The notes: generated from the letters alone by a model not told the origin. 64,000 nucleotides of DNA from Pseudarthrobacter oxydans (GCF_034258515.1 NZ_CP139438.1:1-64000); one strand, 5' to 3'; counted from the first letter of the stretch, positions 46,610 to 56,867 are shown. A program made the numbers and translations.

Positions 46610-48100
46610 TCAGACGCGCGGGATGGCCATGTATTTGATCTCCAGGAACTCATCCAGGCCGACCTTGCCGCCTTCGCGGCCCAGGCCGGAGGCCTTAATA
46701 CCGCCGAACGGAGCTGCCGGGTTGGACACGATACCGGTGTTCAGACCCACCATGCCCACCTCAAGTTCATCGCCGACGCGGAAGGCGCGGTCCAGGTCTT
46801 GGGTGAATACGTAGCTGGCAAGGCCCCACGGGGTGTCGTTGGCCAGCCGGACCACTTCCTCTTCCGTGTCGAAGGGGATGACCGGAGCCACCGGGCCGAA
46901 GATTTCTTCGCTCATCAGAGCCGCGTCGGAACTGACATCGGACAGCACTGTGGGGGAGTAGAAGTAGCCGTTGCCCTCGGGACGGGAACCGCCGCAGACC
47001 ACGGTGGCGCCCTTGGAAACGGCATCATCGACCAGCTCCTGGACCTTGTTCAGCGCCTTCTCCTCAACCAGGGGTCCGACGTCCGTGCCTTCCACTGCGC
47101 CGTCGCCCACCTTCAGATCCCCCAGGCGCTTGGCGAGGCGGGCGGAGAAGTCGGCTGCAACGGAGCGCTGGACAAAGATCCGGTTGGCGGCGGTGCAAGC
47201 CTCACCCATGTTCCGCATCTTGGCAGCGAACGCACCTTCCACCGCGCGGTCCAGGTCGGCGTCTTCAAACACGATGAGGGGTGCGTTCCCGCCCAGTTCC
47301 ATTGAGGAGCGCATGACGTTTTTGGCAGCCTGTTCCAGAAGACGAATGCCCACGCCGGTGGATCCGGTGAAGCTGACCTTGCGGGCAATGCCGCTTTCCA
47401 TCCATGGTGTCACCACGTCAGAGGCATTAGTGGTGGTTACCACGTTCAGCACGCCCTTGGGCAGGCCGGCCTCTATCAGGATGTCCGCCAGCGCCAGCGA
47501 TGACAGCGGCGTGAGGTTGGCCGGTTTGAAGACCATGGTGCAGCCCGCGGCGATTGCGGGGCCGATCTTTCGGGTGCCCATAGCCAACGGGAAGTTCCAT
47601 GGCGTCACCAAGACGCAAGGTCCGACGGGTTCCTTCGAGACGAGGATACGGTTCTTGCCGTCGCCGGTGGTGGTCAGATCTCCGCCGATACGGACAGCTT
47701 CCTCTGAAAACCAGCGGAAGAACTCAGCGGCGTAGGCCACCTCGCCTTTGGCCTCAGCAAAGGGCTTGCCCATTTCCGTGGTCATGATTAAAGCAAGTTC
47801 GTCCTGGCGGGCCATGATCAGGTCGAAGGCACGGCGCAGGATCTCGCTGCGCTCCCGGGGCGCGGTTTTGGCCCACTGTTTCTGTGCACGTCCGGCGGTT
47901 TCAATGGCACGGCGTGCGTCTTCGGGGCCCCCGTCAGCGACACTGGCGATGACTTCCTCGGTAGCGGGATTGATGACATTGAACCGGGCACCGGAAGCTG
48001 CTTCGGCCCATTCTCCGTCAATGTAGAGGTTCGTGCTGACCTTGGCGACGGCGTCGAGCGCCTTTTGCGAGGTCCGGGAGGCGGCTGCCTGGATGCTCAT
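46610..48100 (-). CDS. Succinate/aspartate-semialdehyde-type dehydrogenase (GabD/DoeC-like)
   Basis: This 496-residue NAD(P)-dependent aldehyde dehydrogenase has general base Glu268 in MELGGNAPL and nucleophile Cys302 in GEACTAANR, with the full cofactor site (TPWNFPLAM, FTGSTGVG). Family resemblance is to GabD. In ectoine pathways the same family (DoeC/Ssd) oxidises aspartate semialdehyde to aspartate, and that role is preferred here; GABA or polyamine degradation is the alternative. AAAGGA precedes the ATG. Its start overlaps the FAD/Fe-S gene stop by 4 bases. Confidence 0.85.
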   Translation of the reverse strand: MSIQAAASRTSQKALDAVAKVSTNLYIDGEWAEAASGARFNVINPATEEVIASVADGGPEDARRAIETAGRAQKQWAKTAPRERSEILRRAFDLIMARQDELALIMTTEMGKPFAEAKGEVAYAAEFFRWFSEEAVRIGGDLTTTGDGKNRILVSKEPVGPCVLVTPWNFPLAMGTRKIGPAIAAGCTMVFKPANLTPLSSLALADILIEAGLPKGVLNVVTTTNASDVVTPWMESGIARKVSFTGSTGVGIRLLEQAAKNVMRSSMELGGNAPLIVFEDADLDRAVEGAFAAKMRNMGEACTAANRIFVQRSVAADFSARLAKRLGDLKVGDGAVEGTDVGPLVEEKALNKVQELVDDAVSKGATVVCGGSRPEGNGYFYSPTVLSDVSSDAALMSEEIFGPVAPVIPFDTEEEVVRLANDTPWGLASYVFTQDLDRAFRVGDELEVGMVGLNTGIVSNPAAPFGGIKASGLGREGGKVGLDEFLEIKYMAIPRV

Positions 48101-51100
48101 GATGGATCCTTTTCTAGGTTGGAAGGGAGTGGCTGGTGGCTGTGCTCGGAGTTCATTGCCGATTTTTCGGCGGGGTCCAGTAGTTGGGCAAGGTGACGGC
48201 CCGGCCTGGAGTTATCAATCTGCTTTACCTGCATGGCGCAGGAGAATCCGTCCGTGAGGATCACGGTATTGGAGTCGGTCTGGCGCAAGGCCGGGGCCAG
48301 CGCCTGCTCTGCCACCAGCATGCTGACGTCGTAGTGCTCCTTTTCGAAGCCGAAGTTGCCGGCCACGCCGCAGCAGCCGGTGGCATCCACTACGCTGTCT
48401 ACACCCACGGCTTTGAGTGCAGCGCGCTGAACGCCGGCTCCGAACACGGAGTATTCATGGCAGTGCGTTTGCAGCACCACTTGCTCCGGAAGGGGTTGGG
48501 TCGACGCCGGTTTCCAACCTGCCTGGGCGAGCTCTTCGATGTGTGTCGCAAAGCTCCGCACCCGGGCAGCAACCCGGCGGGCCTGGTCCGTGTGGACCAG
48601 TTCGGGAAGGTCCTTGCGCAGCGCCGCCGCGCAGCTGGGTTCCACCACCACGATGGGCCGATCGGTCCCGTCATCCAATGCCACCGCTGCCTCGGCCATC
48701 AGCTTTTTGGCGGTGTCCAGCTGACCGGTGGATATCCAGGTCAGGCCGCAGCATGCGTCAGCTGAGCATTCCACAGAACCTGCACCGGCCAGGACGCGAG
48801 CAGCGGAACCAGCCACCTCCGGACGGAACCCGCGGGTAAACGTGTCCACAAACAGCACAACACCGTTGACGGCCGGAGCAATGCCGCCGTTGGAGTTTGT
48901 TACTGGTCCGATGCCGGCAGCCGCTACTTCGCGGCGCCACTCGCCTGCTCCGGCGAAGCGTGGCATTGCCCGCCGGGTGGTGAGTCCGCCCAGGGCGGAT
49001 GCGACCTTGGCCAGTGGGGTGGACATCACAGCGTTGACAAGTGGCGCGGTGCGGCCCGTGATCTTAAGCCACCGGGGAAGCCAGCCCAGTGAGAAGTGGG
49101 ACATCGGGCGGAGTTTGCCCTTGTAGTAATGGGAGAAGAACTCGGACTTATAGGTGGCCATGTCAACGCCCGTGGGACAGTCGCTGGAGCAGGCCTTGCA
49201 GGACAAACATAGGTCAAGGGCCTCGCGGACCTCCTCGGACTTCCAACCTTCCTCCATGGTGCGGGCGCCGCGGACCATTTCCTGAAGCACCCGGGACCGG
49301 CCACGGGTGGAGTCCTTCTCATCCTTCGTGGCGCGGTAGCTGGGGCACATCACGCCGCCCGCGTCCGTGCGGCAGCGGCCTACGCCTATGCAGCTTTGAA
49401 CCGCGTGGATCCACGGATCCGTCCCGCTGCCGGTAGAGGTTTCGGGCGTATCGGTCTCGGTGGTCGAGCCGCCACCGGCTGTGATGGGGCGAAGGTCGAA
49501 GGTGGTGCGCCACTGCCGCTCGGGGATGCCTTGGAGCGCCAGGTTGGCGTCCATGGGGTCAGGTTCGGTGAGGGACCCGGGATTAAGGATTTGTGCCGGG
49601 TCCCAGGTGCGCCGGTATGTGGCGAAGGCTGCCAGCATACGCGGCGAGTACATCAGCGGCAGCAATTCCGAGCGTGCCCTGCCGTCGCCGTGCTCGCCGG
49701 AGAGCGAGCCGCCGTGGCGGACCACCAGTTGGGCAGCTTCCTTGGTGAAGCCGCGGAATACGGCGCGGCCGGCCTGCGTGCGCAGGTCGTAGGTGATACG
49801 GATATGCATGCAACCGGCACCGAAGTGGCCGTACATAACGCCCGTCAGATCATGCCGGGCCAGGAGTTCGCGGAAGTCCGAAAGATAGTCCGCGAGGTTC
49901 TCAGGGGCAACCGCCGAGTCCTCCCACCCGGGCCAGGACTCACCACCCGTGGAGAGGCGAGCGGAGAGCCCGGCGCCGTCCTCGCGGACCCGCCACAGAG
50001 CCGCTCGTTCCTGGAGGTCCGGCACCATGCGCCCATCCACCAGGCGGCCGTTTTCCCTGAGCCGTGCCAACAACCGGTCAGCTTCTGCCCGGACCTGGCC
50101 CGGGTTCTCGCCGTCCAGGTCCACGTACAGCCAGGCCTTTCCTTCGGGCAAGCCCGTTACTGAGCCCTTGCCGCGGCGGAAACGCATAGTGTCCACAATC
50201 GCCTCGTCGATACCTTCGACGGCGGCCGGGGAAAACTCCAGAATAGTCATGATGTCACGGGCAGCGTCGACGACGTCCGCATAACCCAAACACACCAGCA
50301 GGGCGCTGGCTGGTTTTGGGACGAGCTTCATCCGCGCGCCCACAATGATGGCGCAGGTTCCCTCGGAACCTGCGAGGGCGCGAGCGATGTTGAACCCGTT
50401 TTCCGGGAGCAGGTTGGCCAGGTGGTAGCCGGAGACTTGCCGCTGGATCCGTTCGAGTTCCAGGCGGAACTCGGACAAGTGGCTGTGGGCCAGTTGCTTA
50501 AAGGAGGCGGTCAATGCACCGGCACGTGCTGCCGAGGCATTGTCCTCAGGATCGGTGGCACGCAACCCCGTGGCGGTGGCGGTCAGGCGGGCGCCGTCGG
50601 AGGTGACGACATCGATCTCCACTACGTGGTCAGATATCCGGCCATAGCGGACGGAGTGGTTGCCGCACGCATCATTGCCCAGAGAGCCGCCCACGGTGGC
50701 GCGGTTCTTGGAGGACGGGTCCGGGGCGAAGGTGTACCGGTTGCCAGTGGCCTTTTCCACTTCCCGGGAGAGGACGGCGAGCACCACCCCGGGGTCGACG
50801 CTTACGGTCCCGGTAGCTTCGTCGATCTCGTGGACAACGTTCATGTGCCGGGAGAAGTCCAGTATCACGCCTGGACCCATGGCGTTGCCGGCCATGGAGG
50901 TCCCGCCGCCGCGCCCAATTAGCGGCGTTGCGGTTTCACGGCAGGCAGCAACAACCGCGACGACGTCCTCAACCGTCCGTGGAAACACTACGGCAAGTGG
51001 TGCTACCCGGTAGTTGGAAGCGTCATATGAGTATTCCGCGAGGCGGCGCGGCGAGCTGTCGGCGGCCACGCCTGCCGATGCCAGACGTGCTAGCACAGCA

Positions 51101-51177
51101 GGGGAACCGGCAACTGGTGCACCGGTCCGGCGGGTACCCGTTGCCGGTCCTGCGGGGGAGCGAACAGCATCAATCAT
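48097..51177 (-). CDS. FAD-linked and Fe-S D-2-hydroxyacid dehydrogenase (YdiJ/GlcD-GlcF type)
   Basis: This 1026-residue fusion protein has a PCMH-type FAD-binding domain (about 60-290; GRGGGTSMAGNAMGPG and SLGNDACGNHSVRYG), an FAD-oxidase C domain to about 570, and a C-terminal Fe-S region with two 4Fe-4S clusters (CIGVGRCRTDAG...CPS and CLSCKACSSDCPTG). Two CCG domains (CSADACCGL, ATGCCGVAGNFG) follow. The family oxidises D-lactate, glycolate or D-2-hydroxyglutarate and passes electrons to quinone. The link to ectoine is unclear; a 2-hydroxy acid from hydroxyectoine or side reactions is possible. It lies 8 bases after the aminotransferase. Confidence 0.85.
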   Translation of the reverse strand: MIDAVRSPAGPATGTRRTGAPVAGSPAVLARLASAGVAADSSPRRLAEYSYDASNYRVAPLAVVFPRTVEDVVAVVAACRETATPLIGRGGGTSMAGNAMGPGVILDFSRHMNVVHEIDEATGTVSVDPGVVLAVLSREVEKATGNRYTFAPDPSSKNRATVGGSLGNDACGNHSVRYGRISDHVVEIDVVTSDGARLTATATGLRATDPEDNASAARAGALTASFKQLAHSHLSEFRLELERIQRQVSGYHLANLLPENGFNIARALAGSEGTCAIIVGARMKLVPKPASALLVCLGYADVVDAARDIMTILEFSPAAVEGIDEAIVDTMRFRRGKGSVTGLPEGKAWLYVDLDGENPGQVRAEADRLLARLRENGRLVDGRMVPDLQERAALWRVREDGAGLSARLSTGGESWPGWEDSAVAPENLADYLSDFRELLARHDLTGVMYGHFGAGCMHIRITYDLRTQAGRAVFRGFTKEAAQLVVRHGGSLSGEHGDGRARSELLPLMYSPRMLAAFATYRRTWDPAQILNPGSLTEPDPMDANLALQGIPERQWRTTFDLRPITAGGGSTTETDTPETSTGSGTDPWIHAVQSCIGVGRCRTDAGGVMCPSYRATKDEKDSTRGRSRVLQEMVRGARTMEEGWKSEEVREALDLCLSCKACSSDCPTGVDMATYKSEFFSHYYKGKLRPMSHFSLGWLPRWLKITGRTAPLVNAVMSTPLAKVASALGGLTTRRAMPRFAGAGEWRREVAAAGIGPVTNSNGGIAPAVNGVVLFVDTFTRGFRPEVAGSAARVLAGAGSVECSADACCGLTWISTGQLDTAKKLMAEAAVALDDGTDRPIVVVEPSCAAALRKDLPELVHTDQARRVAARVRSFATHIEELAQAGWKPASTQPLPEQVVLQTHCHEYSVFGAGVQRAALKAVGVDSVVDATGCCGVAGNFGFEKEHYDVSMLVAEQALAPALRQTDSNTVILTDGFSCAMQVKQIDNSRPGRHLAQLLDPAEKSAMNSEHSHQPLPSNLEKDPS

Positions 51178-51185
51178 GGCGGGGC

Positions 51186-52481
51186 TCAGGATCCAGTGGA
51201 AACGGTTACGGCTGCGGTGACGGTGGCGATGGCGTTTTCGAAGCGTTCGAGGCCGGTGGTGATTTCTTCGGCGGTGACGATGAGGGCGGGGATGAGGCGG
51301 ACGACGTTGCCGGCGGGCCCGCAGGTGAGTGTGAGCAGGCCGTGGTTGGTGGTGGCCTGTTGGACTGCTGCTGCGGTTGCGGCGTCGGGGGTGCCGTCTT
51401 CGGTGGTGAATTCGATGCCTTGCATCAGGCCTTTACCGCGCACGTCGCCGATGACGGGGAAGCGGGCCTGGATGTCTTTGAGTCCGGTCTGGAGCTGCTC
51501 GCCGCGGATCCGGGAGTTCTCGACGAGCCCTTCGTCGCGGACGACATCGAGGGTGGCGACGCCGGCGGCGGCAGAGACAGCGTTCCCGCCGTAGGTTCCG
51601 CCCTGGGACCCGGGCCAGCCTTTGGACATCAGCTCGGTGGAGGCGGCTATGGCGGAGATCGGGAACCCGGAGGCGATGCCCTTGGCGGTGATCAGGATGT
51701 CCGGGGTTGCGGTGGAGTACTGGTGTCCCCAGAACTTGCCCATCCGGCCCACGCCTGCCTGGACTTCATCGAAGATCAGCTGGATGCCGTGCCGGTCGGC
51801 GCGTTCGCGCAGTCCTTCCAGGAACGCCGCCGGGGTGGGCAGGTATCCGCCGTCACCGAGGGCCGGTTCGATCAGGAACGCTGCAGTATCGTTAGGCGCG
51901 GTCCGGGTCTGGAACAGGTAGTCCAGTTCCTTCAACGCGAATTCCACCGCGGCCGCCTCATCCCAGCCGTAGCGGTAGGCGTACGGGAAGACGGACATGT
52001 GCACCCCGGACATCAGGGGGGAGAAACCGGCAGAGAACTTCGTTCCGGCAGTGGTCAGCGACGCCGCCGCCACCGTCCGGCCATGGAAACCGCCCTGGAA
52101 CACGACAATGTTCGGCCGGCCCGTGGCCATCCTCGCCAAGCGGATCGCGGCCTCAACGGCCTCCGATCCGGAATTGGCGTAAAACACCGAATCCAGGCCT
52201 TCGGGCAGTACCTCACCAAGCTTCTCGGTCAGCGCCAGCAAGGGCTTGTGCATCACCGTGGTGTACTGGGCGTGGATGATCTTCCCCACCTGCTCGCGGG
52301 CAGCCTCCACTACCCGCGGATGGCAATGACCCGTGCTCGTCACACCGATGCCGGTAGTGAAATCAAGATACGACTTTCCATCAGTCGCATGAATCCAGCT
52401 GCCAAGGGCATGATCAACAACCAGCGGGGTCGCTTGCTTCAGAAGAGGGCTAAGAGAAGTCATGCATCCAATGATGCGCAT
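51186..52481 (-). CDS. Class III PLP aminotransferase, copy 1 (DoeD/GabT-like)
   Basis: This acetyl-ornithine/GABA/diaminobutyrate aminotransferase-type enzyme has about 431 residues from ATG 52481 with AGGA upstream; ATG 52463 (MTSLSPLLK) would also work. Motifs are TTGIGVTSTGHCHP, GSEAVEAAIRLAR, IFDEVQAGVGRMGKFW, and the PLP lysine in TAKGIASGFP (about 267). In ectoine breakdown DoeD converts L-2,4-diaminobutyrate to aspartate semialdehyde. The DNA is identical to the gene at 61435-62730 except at the last few codons (here TAAVTVSTGS). It begins the unit aminotransferase-FAD/Fe-S-dehydrogenase-amidase. Confidence 0.87.
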   Translation of the reverse strand: MRIIGCMTSLSPLLKQATPLVVDHALGSWIHATDGKSYLDFTTGIGVTSTGHCHPRVVEAAREQVGKIIHAQYTTVMHKPLLALTEKLGEVLPEGLDSVFYANSGSEAVEAAIRLARMATGRPNIVVFQGGFHGRTVAAASLTTAGTKFSAGFSPLMSGVHMSVFPYAYRYGWDEAAAVEFALKELDYLFQTRTAPNDTAAFLIEPALGDGGYLPTPAAFLEGLRERADRHGIQLIFDEVQAGVGRMGKFWGHQYSTATPDILITAKGIASGFPISAIAASTELMSKGWPGSQGGTYGGNAVSAAAGVATLDVVRDEGLVENSRIRGEQLQTGLKDIQARFPVIGDVRGKGLMQGIEFTTEDGTPDAATAAAVQQATTNHGLLTLTCGPAGNVVRLIPALIVTAEEITTGLERFENAIATVTAAVTVSTGS

Positions 52482-52505
52482 CACATCATCCTATTGTCAA
52501 CAATC
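51209..52505 (-). repeat. Inverted repeat, left arm (aminotransferase plus operator)
   Basis: These 1,297 bases reappear in opposite orientation at 61411-62707. The two arms have the same length, and I found no base difference in the stretches compared directly or in translations of several frames. The arm spans the operator, the leader and all but the last roughly 20 bases of the gene. It diverges abruptly on both sides. Confidence 0.9.
52493..52504. promoter_or_regulatory. ATTGT-NN-ACAAT operator 6 (aminotransferase copy 1 / hydroxyacid dehydrogenase)
   Basis: ATTGTCAACAAT lies 12 bases from the minus-strand aminotransferase ATG and 26 bases from the plus-strand GTG of the dehydrogenase. 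It is part of the duplicated segment. Confidence 0.8.
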
Positions 52506-52529
52506 GGCAGATTGGGTTAGGGTGAAGAG

Positions 52530-53525
52530 GTGGATACAACGACCAAGCCAGCCAACACGCCCCGCCCAAAGATCGTTATTCTGACGGCGGAGGGCGTTGT
52601 TCCTCCCCATAATCTGGAGACCCTTCGATCGCGCGCCGATGTGGTTACGACCGATGCAGCTGGGCTGGCCGAGGCACTGCCCGGAGCGGAGGTCCTATTC
52701 CTTTGGGACTTCTTCTCCACTGCATTGCGTGACGCCTGGGAGCATGCTGACTCGGTGCGCTGGGTGCATGTCGCGGCTGCCGGCGTGGATTCGCTGCTCT
52801 TTGACGAGCTGCGGAATTCGGAGGTTTTAGTTACCAACGCCCACGGGGCCTTCGATGGATCAATTGCAGAGTTTGTGCTCGCCTCGATCCTTGCTCATGA
52901 CAAGCAACTGCATACCAGTAAAGATCTGCAGAACCAGAAGGTCTGGAAGCACCGCGAGGTCCAGCGGACTGCCGGACAGAACGCCCTGATCGTTGGTACC
53001 GGGGGAATCGGCCGGGCCACTGCCAAGCTGCTGAAAGCGGTGGGCCTGAATGTTATCGGCGCGGGACGAACTGTGCGCAGCTACGACGCGGACTTCAACG
53101 AGGTAGTGGCCAGCGAGGACCTCGTCAGCCACGCCAGCTGGGCAGACCACCTGGTGCTGATTGCACCCTTGACCAGGGATACCCGTGGGATCCTGAGCAG
53201 TTCGGTGCTGGCTGCGATGAAGCCTTCCGCCCATGTTGTGAACGTGGGGCGGGGTGCCCTCGTGGACGAAGACGCTTTGGTGGAAGCCCTCCGGGCCGGC
53301 AGTATTGGTGCGGCATCACTGGACGTCTTTCACGTCGAACCGCTGCCAGACGACCATCCTTTTTGGAGCATGAACAACGTCCATATTTCCGCTCATATGT
53401 GCGGAGATGTCGTGGGCTGGCGAGAAACCCTCGCGGACCAGTTCGCAGCGAATCTGGATCGCTGGCTCCAAAGCGAGCCACTTCTCAACCAGGTAGACAA
53501 AAAACTGGGGTACGTTACAAAATAG
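52530..53525 (+). CDS. D-isomer-specific 2-hydroxyacid dehydrogenase
   Basis: This 331-residue NAD(P)-dependent enzyme of the phosphoglycerate/glyoxylate reductase family has dinucleotide motif VGTGGIGRATA, the substrate Arg in NVGRGALVDEDAL, Glu in HVEPLP, and catalytic His in ISAHM. It would interconvert a 2-oxo acid and a D-2-hydroxy acid. It starts at GTG 52530 with GAAGAGG upstream, divergent from aminotransferase copy 1 and under the same operator. Together with the FAD/Fe-S enzyme it could form an oxidation-reduction pair on one 2-hydroxy acid. The substrate is unknown. Confidence 0.85.
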   Translation: MDTTTKPANTPRPKIVILTAEGVVPPHNLETLRSRADVVTTDAAGLAEALPGAEVLFLWDFFSTALRDAWEHADSVRWVHVAAAGVDSLLFDELRNSEVLVTNAHGAFDGSIAEFVLASILAHDKQLHTSKDLQNQKVWKHREVQRTAGQNALIVGTGGIGRATAKLLKAVGLNVIGAGRTVRSYDADFNEVVASEDLVSHASWADHLVLIAPLTRDTRGILSSSVLAAMKPSAHVVNVGRGALVDEDALVEALRAGSIGAASLDVFHVEPLPDDHPFWSMNNVHISAHMCGDVVGWRETLADQFAANLDRWLQSEPLLNQVDKKLGYVTK

Positions 53526-53961
53526 CCTCCACCTGAGGGGCAGGTGCCCACATGATGCTACTGGCGGAGCCTGTTCTCCGAGGGGGCCGCAAGTCCCTGG
53601 CAACAGCAGTGCTCGGGGGATCATCAGCGGTGTCGGCATGCCCGGCTCCTGCTGTTCAGTTTGGTGGAAGAGCTCCTTTTTCGCCGCAGCCCCTAACTGG
53701 TTCCCAAAAGTTCTGGAGCACAGCACTCCGTGAAACCATGGCCAGTCGCAGGTGGCACTTTGGAATTGGCAGCGCTGTGGCGTGTGCCGACGTGAGAGGC
53801 GGGCGCGTGCCAACGTAAGACATGGATCCGCTCCCTATGTGGAACGGGATTTCGCCACAAACCTATTGCCTCCGGAGGTCTACTTCTTCCCATCACCCCC
53901 TGAGCGTCGCTAATTCAGAGGTCGGCACCAACCTGCCCTATTACCGGTCCTTTCCGCGCAC
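53526..53961. other. Gap between convergent dehydrogenase and acs genes
   Basis: These 436 bases hold no supported gene. A small CACCTG/CAGGTG hairpin lies at 53530-53546, directly after the dehydrogenase stop. Short frames on the plus strand (to 53818) lack motifs. No repeat or operator was seen. Confidence 0.45.
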
Positions 53962-55929
53962 TTACTTCCTGAGTGACTGCGCGATCTGTTGCATGATCGT
54001 GGGGTCGGAAAGGGTGGTGGCGTCGCCGGGGTCGCGGCCTTCTGCGACGTCCTTGAGCAGGCGGCGCATGATCTTGCCGGACCGGGTCTTGGGCAGTTCC
54101 GGGACCACCAGGATGTTCTTGGGCTTGGCGATGGGCCCGATTTCCTTACCCACGTGGTTCCGGAGTTCCTGGACGATCTCATGCCCGGAATCCACGGCGT
54201 CACCGCGAAGGATGACGAACGCGACGACGGCCTGGCCGGTGGTTTCGTCCGCTGCCCCGACGACGGCGGCTTCGGCCACGGCCGGGTGGGAGACCAGGGC
54301 GGATTCGATTTCGGTGGTGGAGAGCCGGTGCCCGGAGACGTTCATGACGTCATCCACCCGGCCCAGGAGCCAGATGTCGCCGTCCTCGTCCTTCTTGGCA
54401 CCGTCGCCAGCGAAGTACATGGTTTCGAAGCGGGACCAGTAGGTGTCCTTGAACCGCTGCGGGTCTCCCCAGATGCCGCGCAGCATCGCGGGCCAGGGTT
54501 CGCGGATCACCAGGAACCCGCCGTGGCCGTTGGGAACCGATTCGCCCATCTCGTCCACCACGTCAACAGCGATACCCGGCAGGGGCACCTGCGCGGAGCC
54601 CGGCTTGGTGGCCGTGACCCCGGGCAGCGGGGCGATCATCTGGGCCCCGGTTTCGGTCTGCCACCAGGTGTCCACGATGGGGGCCTTGTCCCCGCCGATG
54701 ACCTTCCGGTACCACATCCAGGCCTCGGGGTTGATGGATTCGCCCACGGAGCCAAGGACGCGCAGGGAGGAGAGGTCGTACTTGTCCGGGATCTCCCTGC
54801 CCCACTTCATGAACGTCCGGATCGCGGTAGGGGCGGTGTAGAGGATGGAGACCTTGTACTTCTCCACGATCTCCCACCAGCGGCCCTGGTGCGGGGAGTC
54901 CGGGGTGCCCTCGTACATCACCTGGGTGGCGCCGTTGATGAGCGGCGCGTACGCGACGTAGGAGTGGCCGGTGACCCAGCCGACGTCGGCCGTGCACCAG
55001 TACACGTCCGTCTCGGGGTGCAGGTCGAACACCGCCCTGTGCGTGTAGGCGGTCTGGGTGAGGTACCCGCCGGTGGTGTGCAGGATGCCCTTGGGCTTAC
55101 CCGTGGTGCCGGAGGTGTAGAGGATGAACAGCGGGTGCTCGGAATCGTGGCCCACCGCTGTGTGCTCGGTGGAGGCGGCCTCCATGGTGTCCGCCCACCA
55201 TTGGTCCCGGCCCATAACCCATGTAATTGGTTGCTCATTACGTCGAACTACGATGACGTTCTGCACTGTATGGCCGGGGCGCGCAAGGGCGTCGTCGACG
55301 GCCGTTTTGAGGGCGCTGGGCTTGCCACGGCGGTACGTGCCATCCGCGGTGACCACGAGCTTGGCCTCGGCATCCTCGATGCGGGAACGCAGCGCGTCGG
55401 CGGAGAACCCGCCGAACACCACCGAGTGCACGGCGCCGATCCGGGCGCACGCCAGCAGCGTGATCACCGCTTCGGGGATCATCGGCAGGTAAACGGCAAC
55501 CCGGTCGCCCTTGGCGACGCCGAGGGACTCGAACGCGTTCGCTGCCTTCTTCACCTCATCGGTCAGTTGCGCATAGGTGTAGGTGCGGGTGTCACCCGGT
55601 TCGCCTTCGAAGTGGATGGCCACCCGGTCCCCCCGGCCGTTCTCCACGTGCCGGTCCAGCGCGTTGTAGGCGGCGTTGACCTCCCCGCCCACAAACCACT
55701 TGGCGAACGGCGGATTGGACCAGTCCAGCGCCTCGTCGAAATCCTTGCTCCAGGTCAGCAGCTCCCGCGCCTGCCGTGCCCAAAAAGCCGGCCGGTCCGC
55801 CTCGGCCTTCTGATACTCATCCGCGGTGACCACAGCGTTCGCAGCGAACTCCGACGAAGGCGGAAAGGCGAAAGGGGCGGCGGGCGCCGGGTGCAGCGGG
55901 TCCTCGTGGACTGATTCTGTGGTAGACAC
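53962..55929 (-). CDS. acs: Acetyl-CoA synthetase
   Basis: This enzyme activates acetate to acetyl-CoA through acetyl-AMP. The 655-residue protein has the ANL-family motifs [33 protein letters not shown], the hinge region and the regulatory lysine in [16 protein letters not shown] 55929 with AAAGGA 5 bases upstream is the likelier start; the ATG at 55947 has only a C/T-rich upstream. It is 26 bases downstream of pdxS on the same strand and hence under operators 7 and 8. Its presence in the regulon fits acetate released by deacetylation of N-acetyl-diaminobutyrate. Confidence 0.93.
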   Translation of the reverse strand: MSTTESVHEDPLHPAPAAPFAFPPSSEFAANAVVTADEYQKAEADRPAFWARQARELLTWSKDFDEALDWSNPPFAKWFVGGEVNAAYNALDRHVENGRGDRVAIHFEGEPGDTRTYTYAQLTDEVKKAANAFESLGVAKGDRVAVYLPMIPEAVITLLACARIGAVHSVVFGGFSADALRSRIEDAEAKLVVTADGTYRRGKPSALKTAVDDALARPGHTVQNVIVVRRNEQPITWVMGRDQWWADTMEAASTEHTAVGHDSEHPLFILYTSGTTGKPKGILHTTGGYLTQTAYTHRAVFDLHPETDVYWCTADVGWVTGHSYVAYAPLINGATQVMYEGTPDSPHQGRWWEIVEKYKVSILYTAPTAIRTFMKWGREIPDKYDLSSLRVLGSVGESINPEAWMWYRKVIGGDKAPIVDTWWQTETGAQMIAPLPGVTATKPGSAQVPLPGIAVDVVDEMGESVPNGHGGFLVIREPWPAMLRGIWGDPQRFKDTYWSRFETMYFAGDGAKKDEDGDIWLLGRVDDVMNVSGHRLSTTEIESALVSHPAVAEAAVVGAADETTGQAVVAFVILRGDAVDSGHEIVQELRNHVGKEIGPIAKPKNILVVPELPKTRSGKIMRRLLKDVAEGRDPGDATTLSDPTIMQQIAQSLRK

Positions 55930-55955
55930 GTATGTCCTTTCGAACATGAAGGGGG

Positions 55956-56867
55956 TTACCAGCCGCGTTCGGCGAGGCGGTGCGGCTGCGGGATTTCGTC
56001 GACGTTGATGCCCACCATGGCTTCGCCGAGGCCGCGGGAGGCCTTGGCGATGACATCGGGGTCATCGAAGAAGGTGGTGGCCTTGACGACGGCGGCGGCG
56101 CGCTGGGCCGGGTTGCCGGACTTGAAGATGCCGGAGCCGACGAACACGCCGTCAGCGCCGAGCTGCATCATCATGGCAGCATCAGCGGGGGTGGCGATGC
56201 CGCCGGCGGTGAACAGGACCACGGGAAGTTTGCCGGCGGCGGCAACTTCCTTGACCAGTTCGTACGGTGCCTGCAGTTCCTTGGCCGCGACGTAGAGCTC
56301 GTCCTCGGGCAGGGCGGCGAGCTTGGCGATCTCGGAACGGATCTGGCGCATGTGGCCGGTGGCGTTCGAGACGTCGCCGGTGCCGGCCTCGCCCTTGGAA
56401 CGGATCATGGCGGCACCCTCGTTGATGCGGCGCAGTGCTTCACCGAGGTTGGTGGCGCCGCAGACGAAGGGAACCTTGAAGTTCCACTTGTCGATGTGGT
56501 TGACGTAGTCGGCCGGGGTCAGGACCTCGGACTCGTCGATGTAGTCCACGCCGAGGGACTGCAGGATCTGGGCCTCCACGAAGTGGCCGATCCGGGCCTT
56601 GGCCATGACCGGGATGGACACGGCATCGATGATCTGGTCGATCATGTCCGGATCCGACATGCGGGACACGCCGCCCTGGGCGCGGATATCGGCCGGAACG
56701 CGTTCCAGCGCCATGACCGCCACGGCACCGGCGTCCTCGGCGATGCGGGCCTGTTCGACGTTGACGACGTCCATGATGACGCCGCCCTTGAGCATCTCAG
56801 CCATGCCCCGCTTCACGCGGCCGCTGCCCGTGACCCTGTCGTATGCCACTTGTTTGCCGTGGAGCAT
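55956..56867 (-). CDS. pdxS: Pyridoxal 5'-phosphate synthase lyase subunit PdxS
   Basis: PdxS makes PLP from ribose 5-phosphate, glyceraldehyde 3-phosphate and ammonia. The full-length 303-residue protein has the catalytic Asp near 33 ([12 protein letters not shown]), the Lys in MAKARIGH, and the second Lys in [16 protein letters not shown] precedes the ATG. No pdxT (glutaminase) gene is adjacent, so it either uses a partner encoded elsewhere or free ammonia, which transamination and alanine dehydrogenase would release. An operator-controlled pdxS next to three aminotransferases suggests dedicated cofactor supply. Confidence 0.93.
   Translation of the reverse strand: MLHGKQVAYDRVTGSGRVKRGMAEMLKGGVIMDVVNVEQARIAEDAGAVAVMALERVPADIRAQGGVSRMSDPDMIDQIIDAVSIPVMAKARIGHFVEAQILQSLGVDYIDESEVLTPADYVNHIDKWNFKVPFVCGATNLGEALRRINEGAAMIRSKGEAGTGDVSNATGHMRQIRSEIAKLAALPEDELYVAAKELQAPYELVKEVAAAGKLPVVLFTAGGIATPADAAMMMQLGADGVFVGSGIFKSGNPAQRAAAVVKATTFFDDPDVIAKASRGLGEAMVGINVDEIPQPHRLAERGW

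Noticed and set aside
50928..52520. 530-codon plus-strand frame antisense to aminotransferase copy 1, repeated as a 445-codon frame at 61402-62739
   Set aside because: Its presence at both places only reflects the inverted repeat. It has no motif, while the aminotransferase frame has all catalytic residues.
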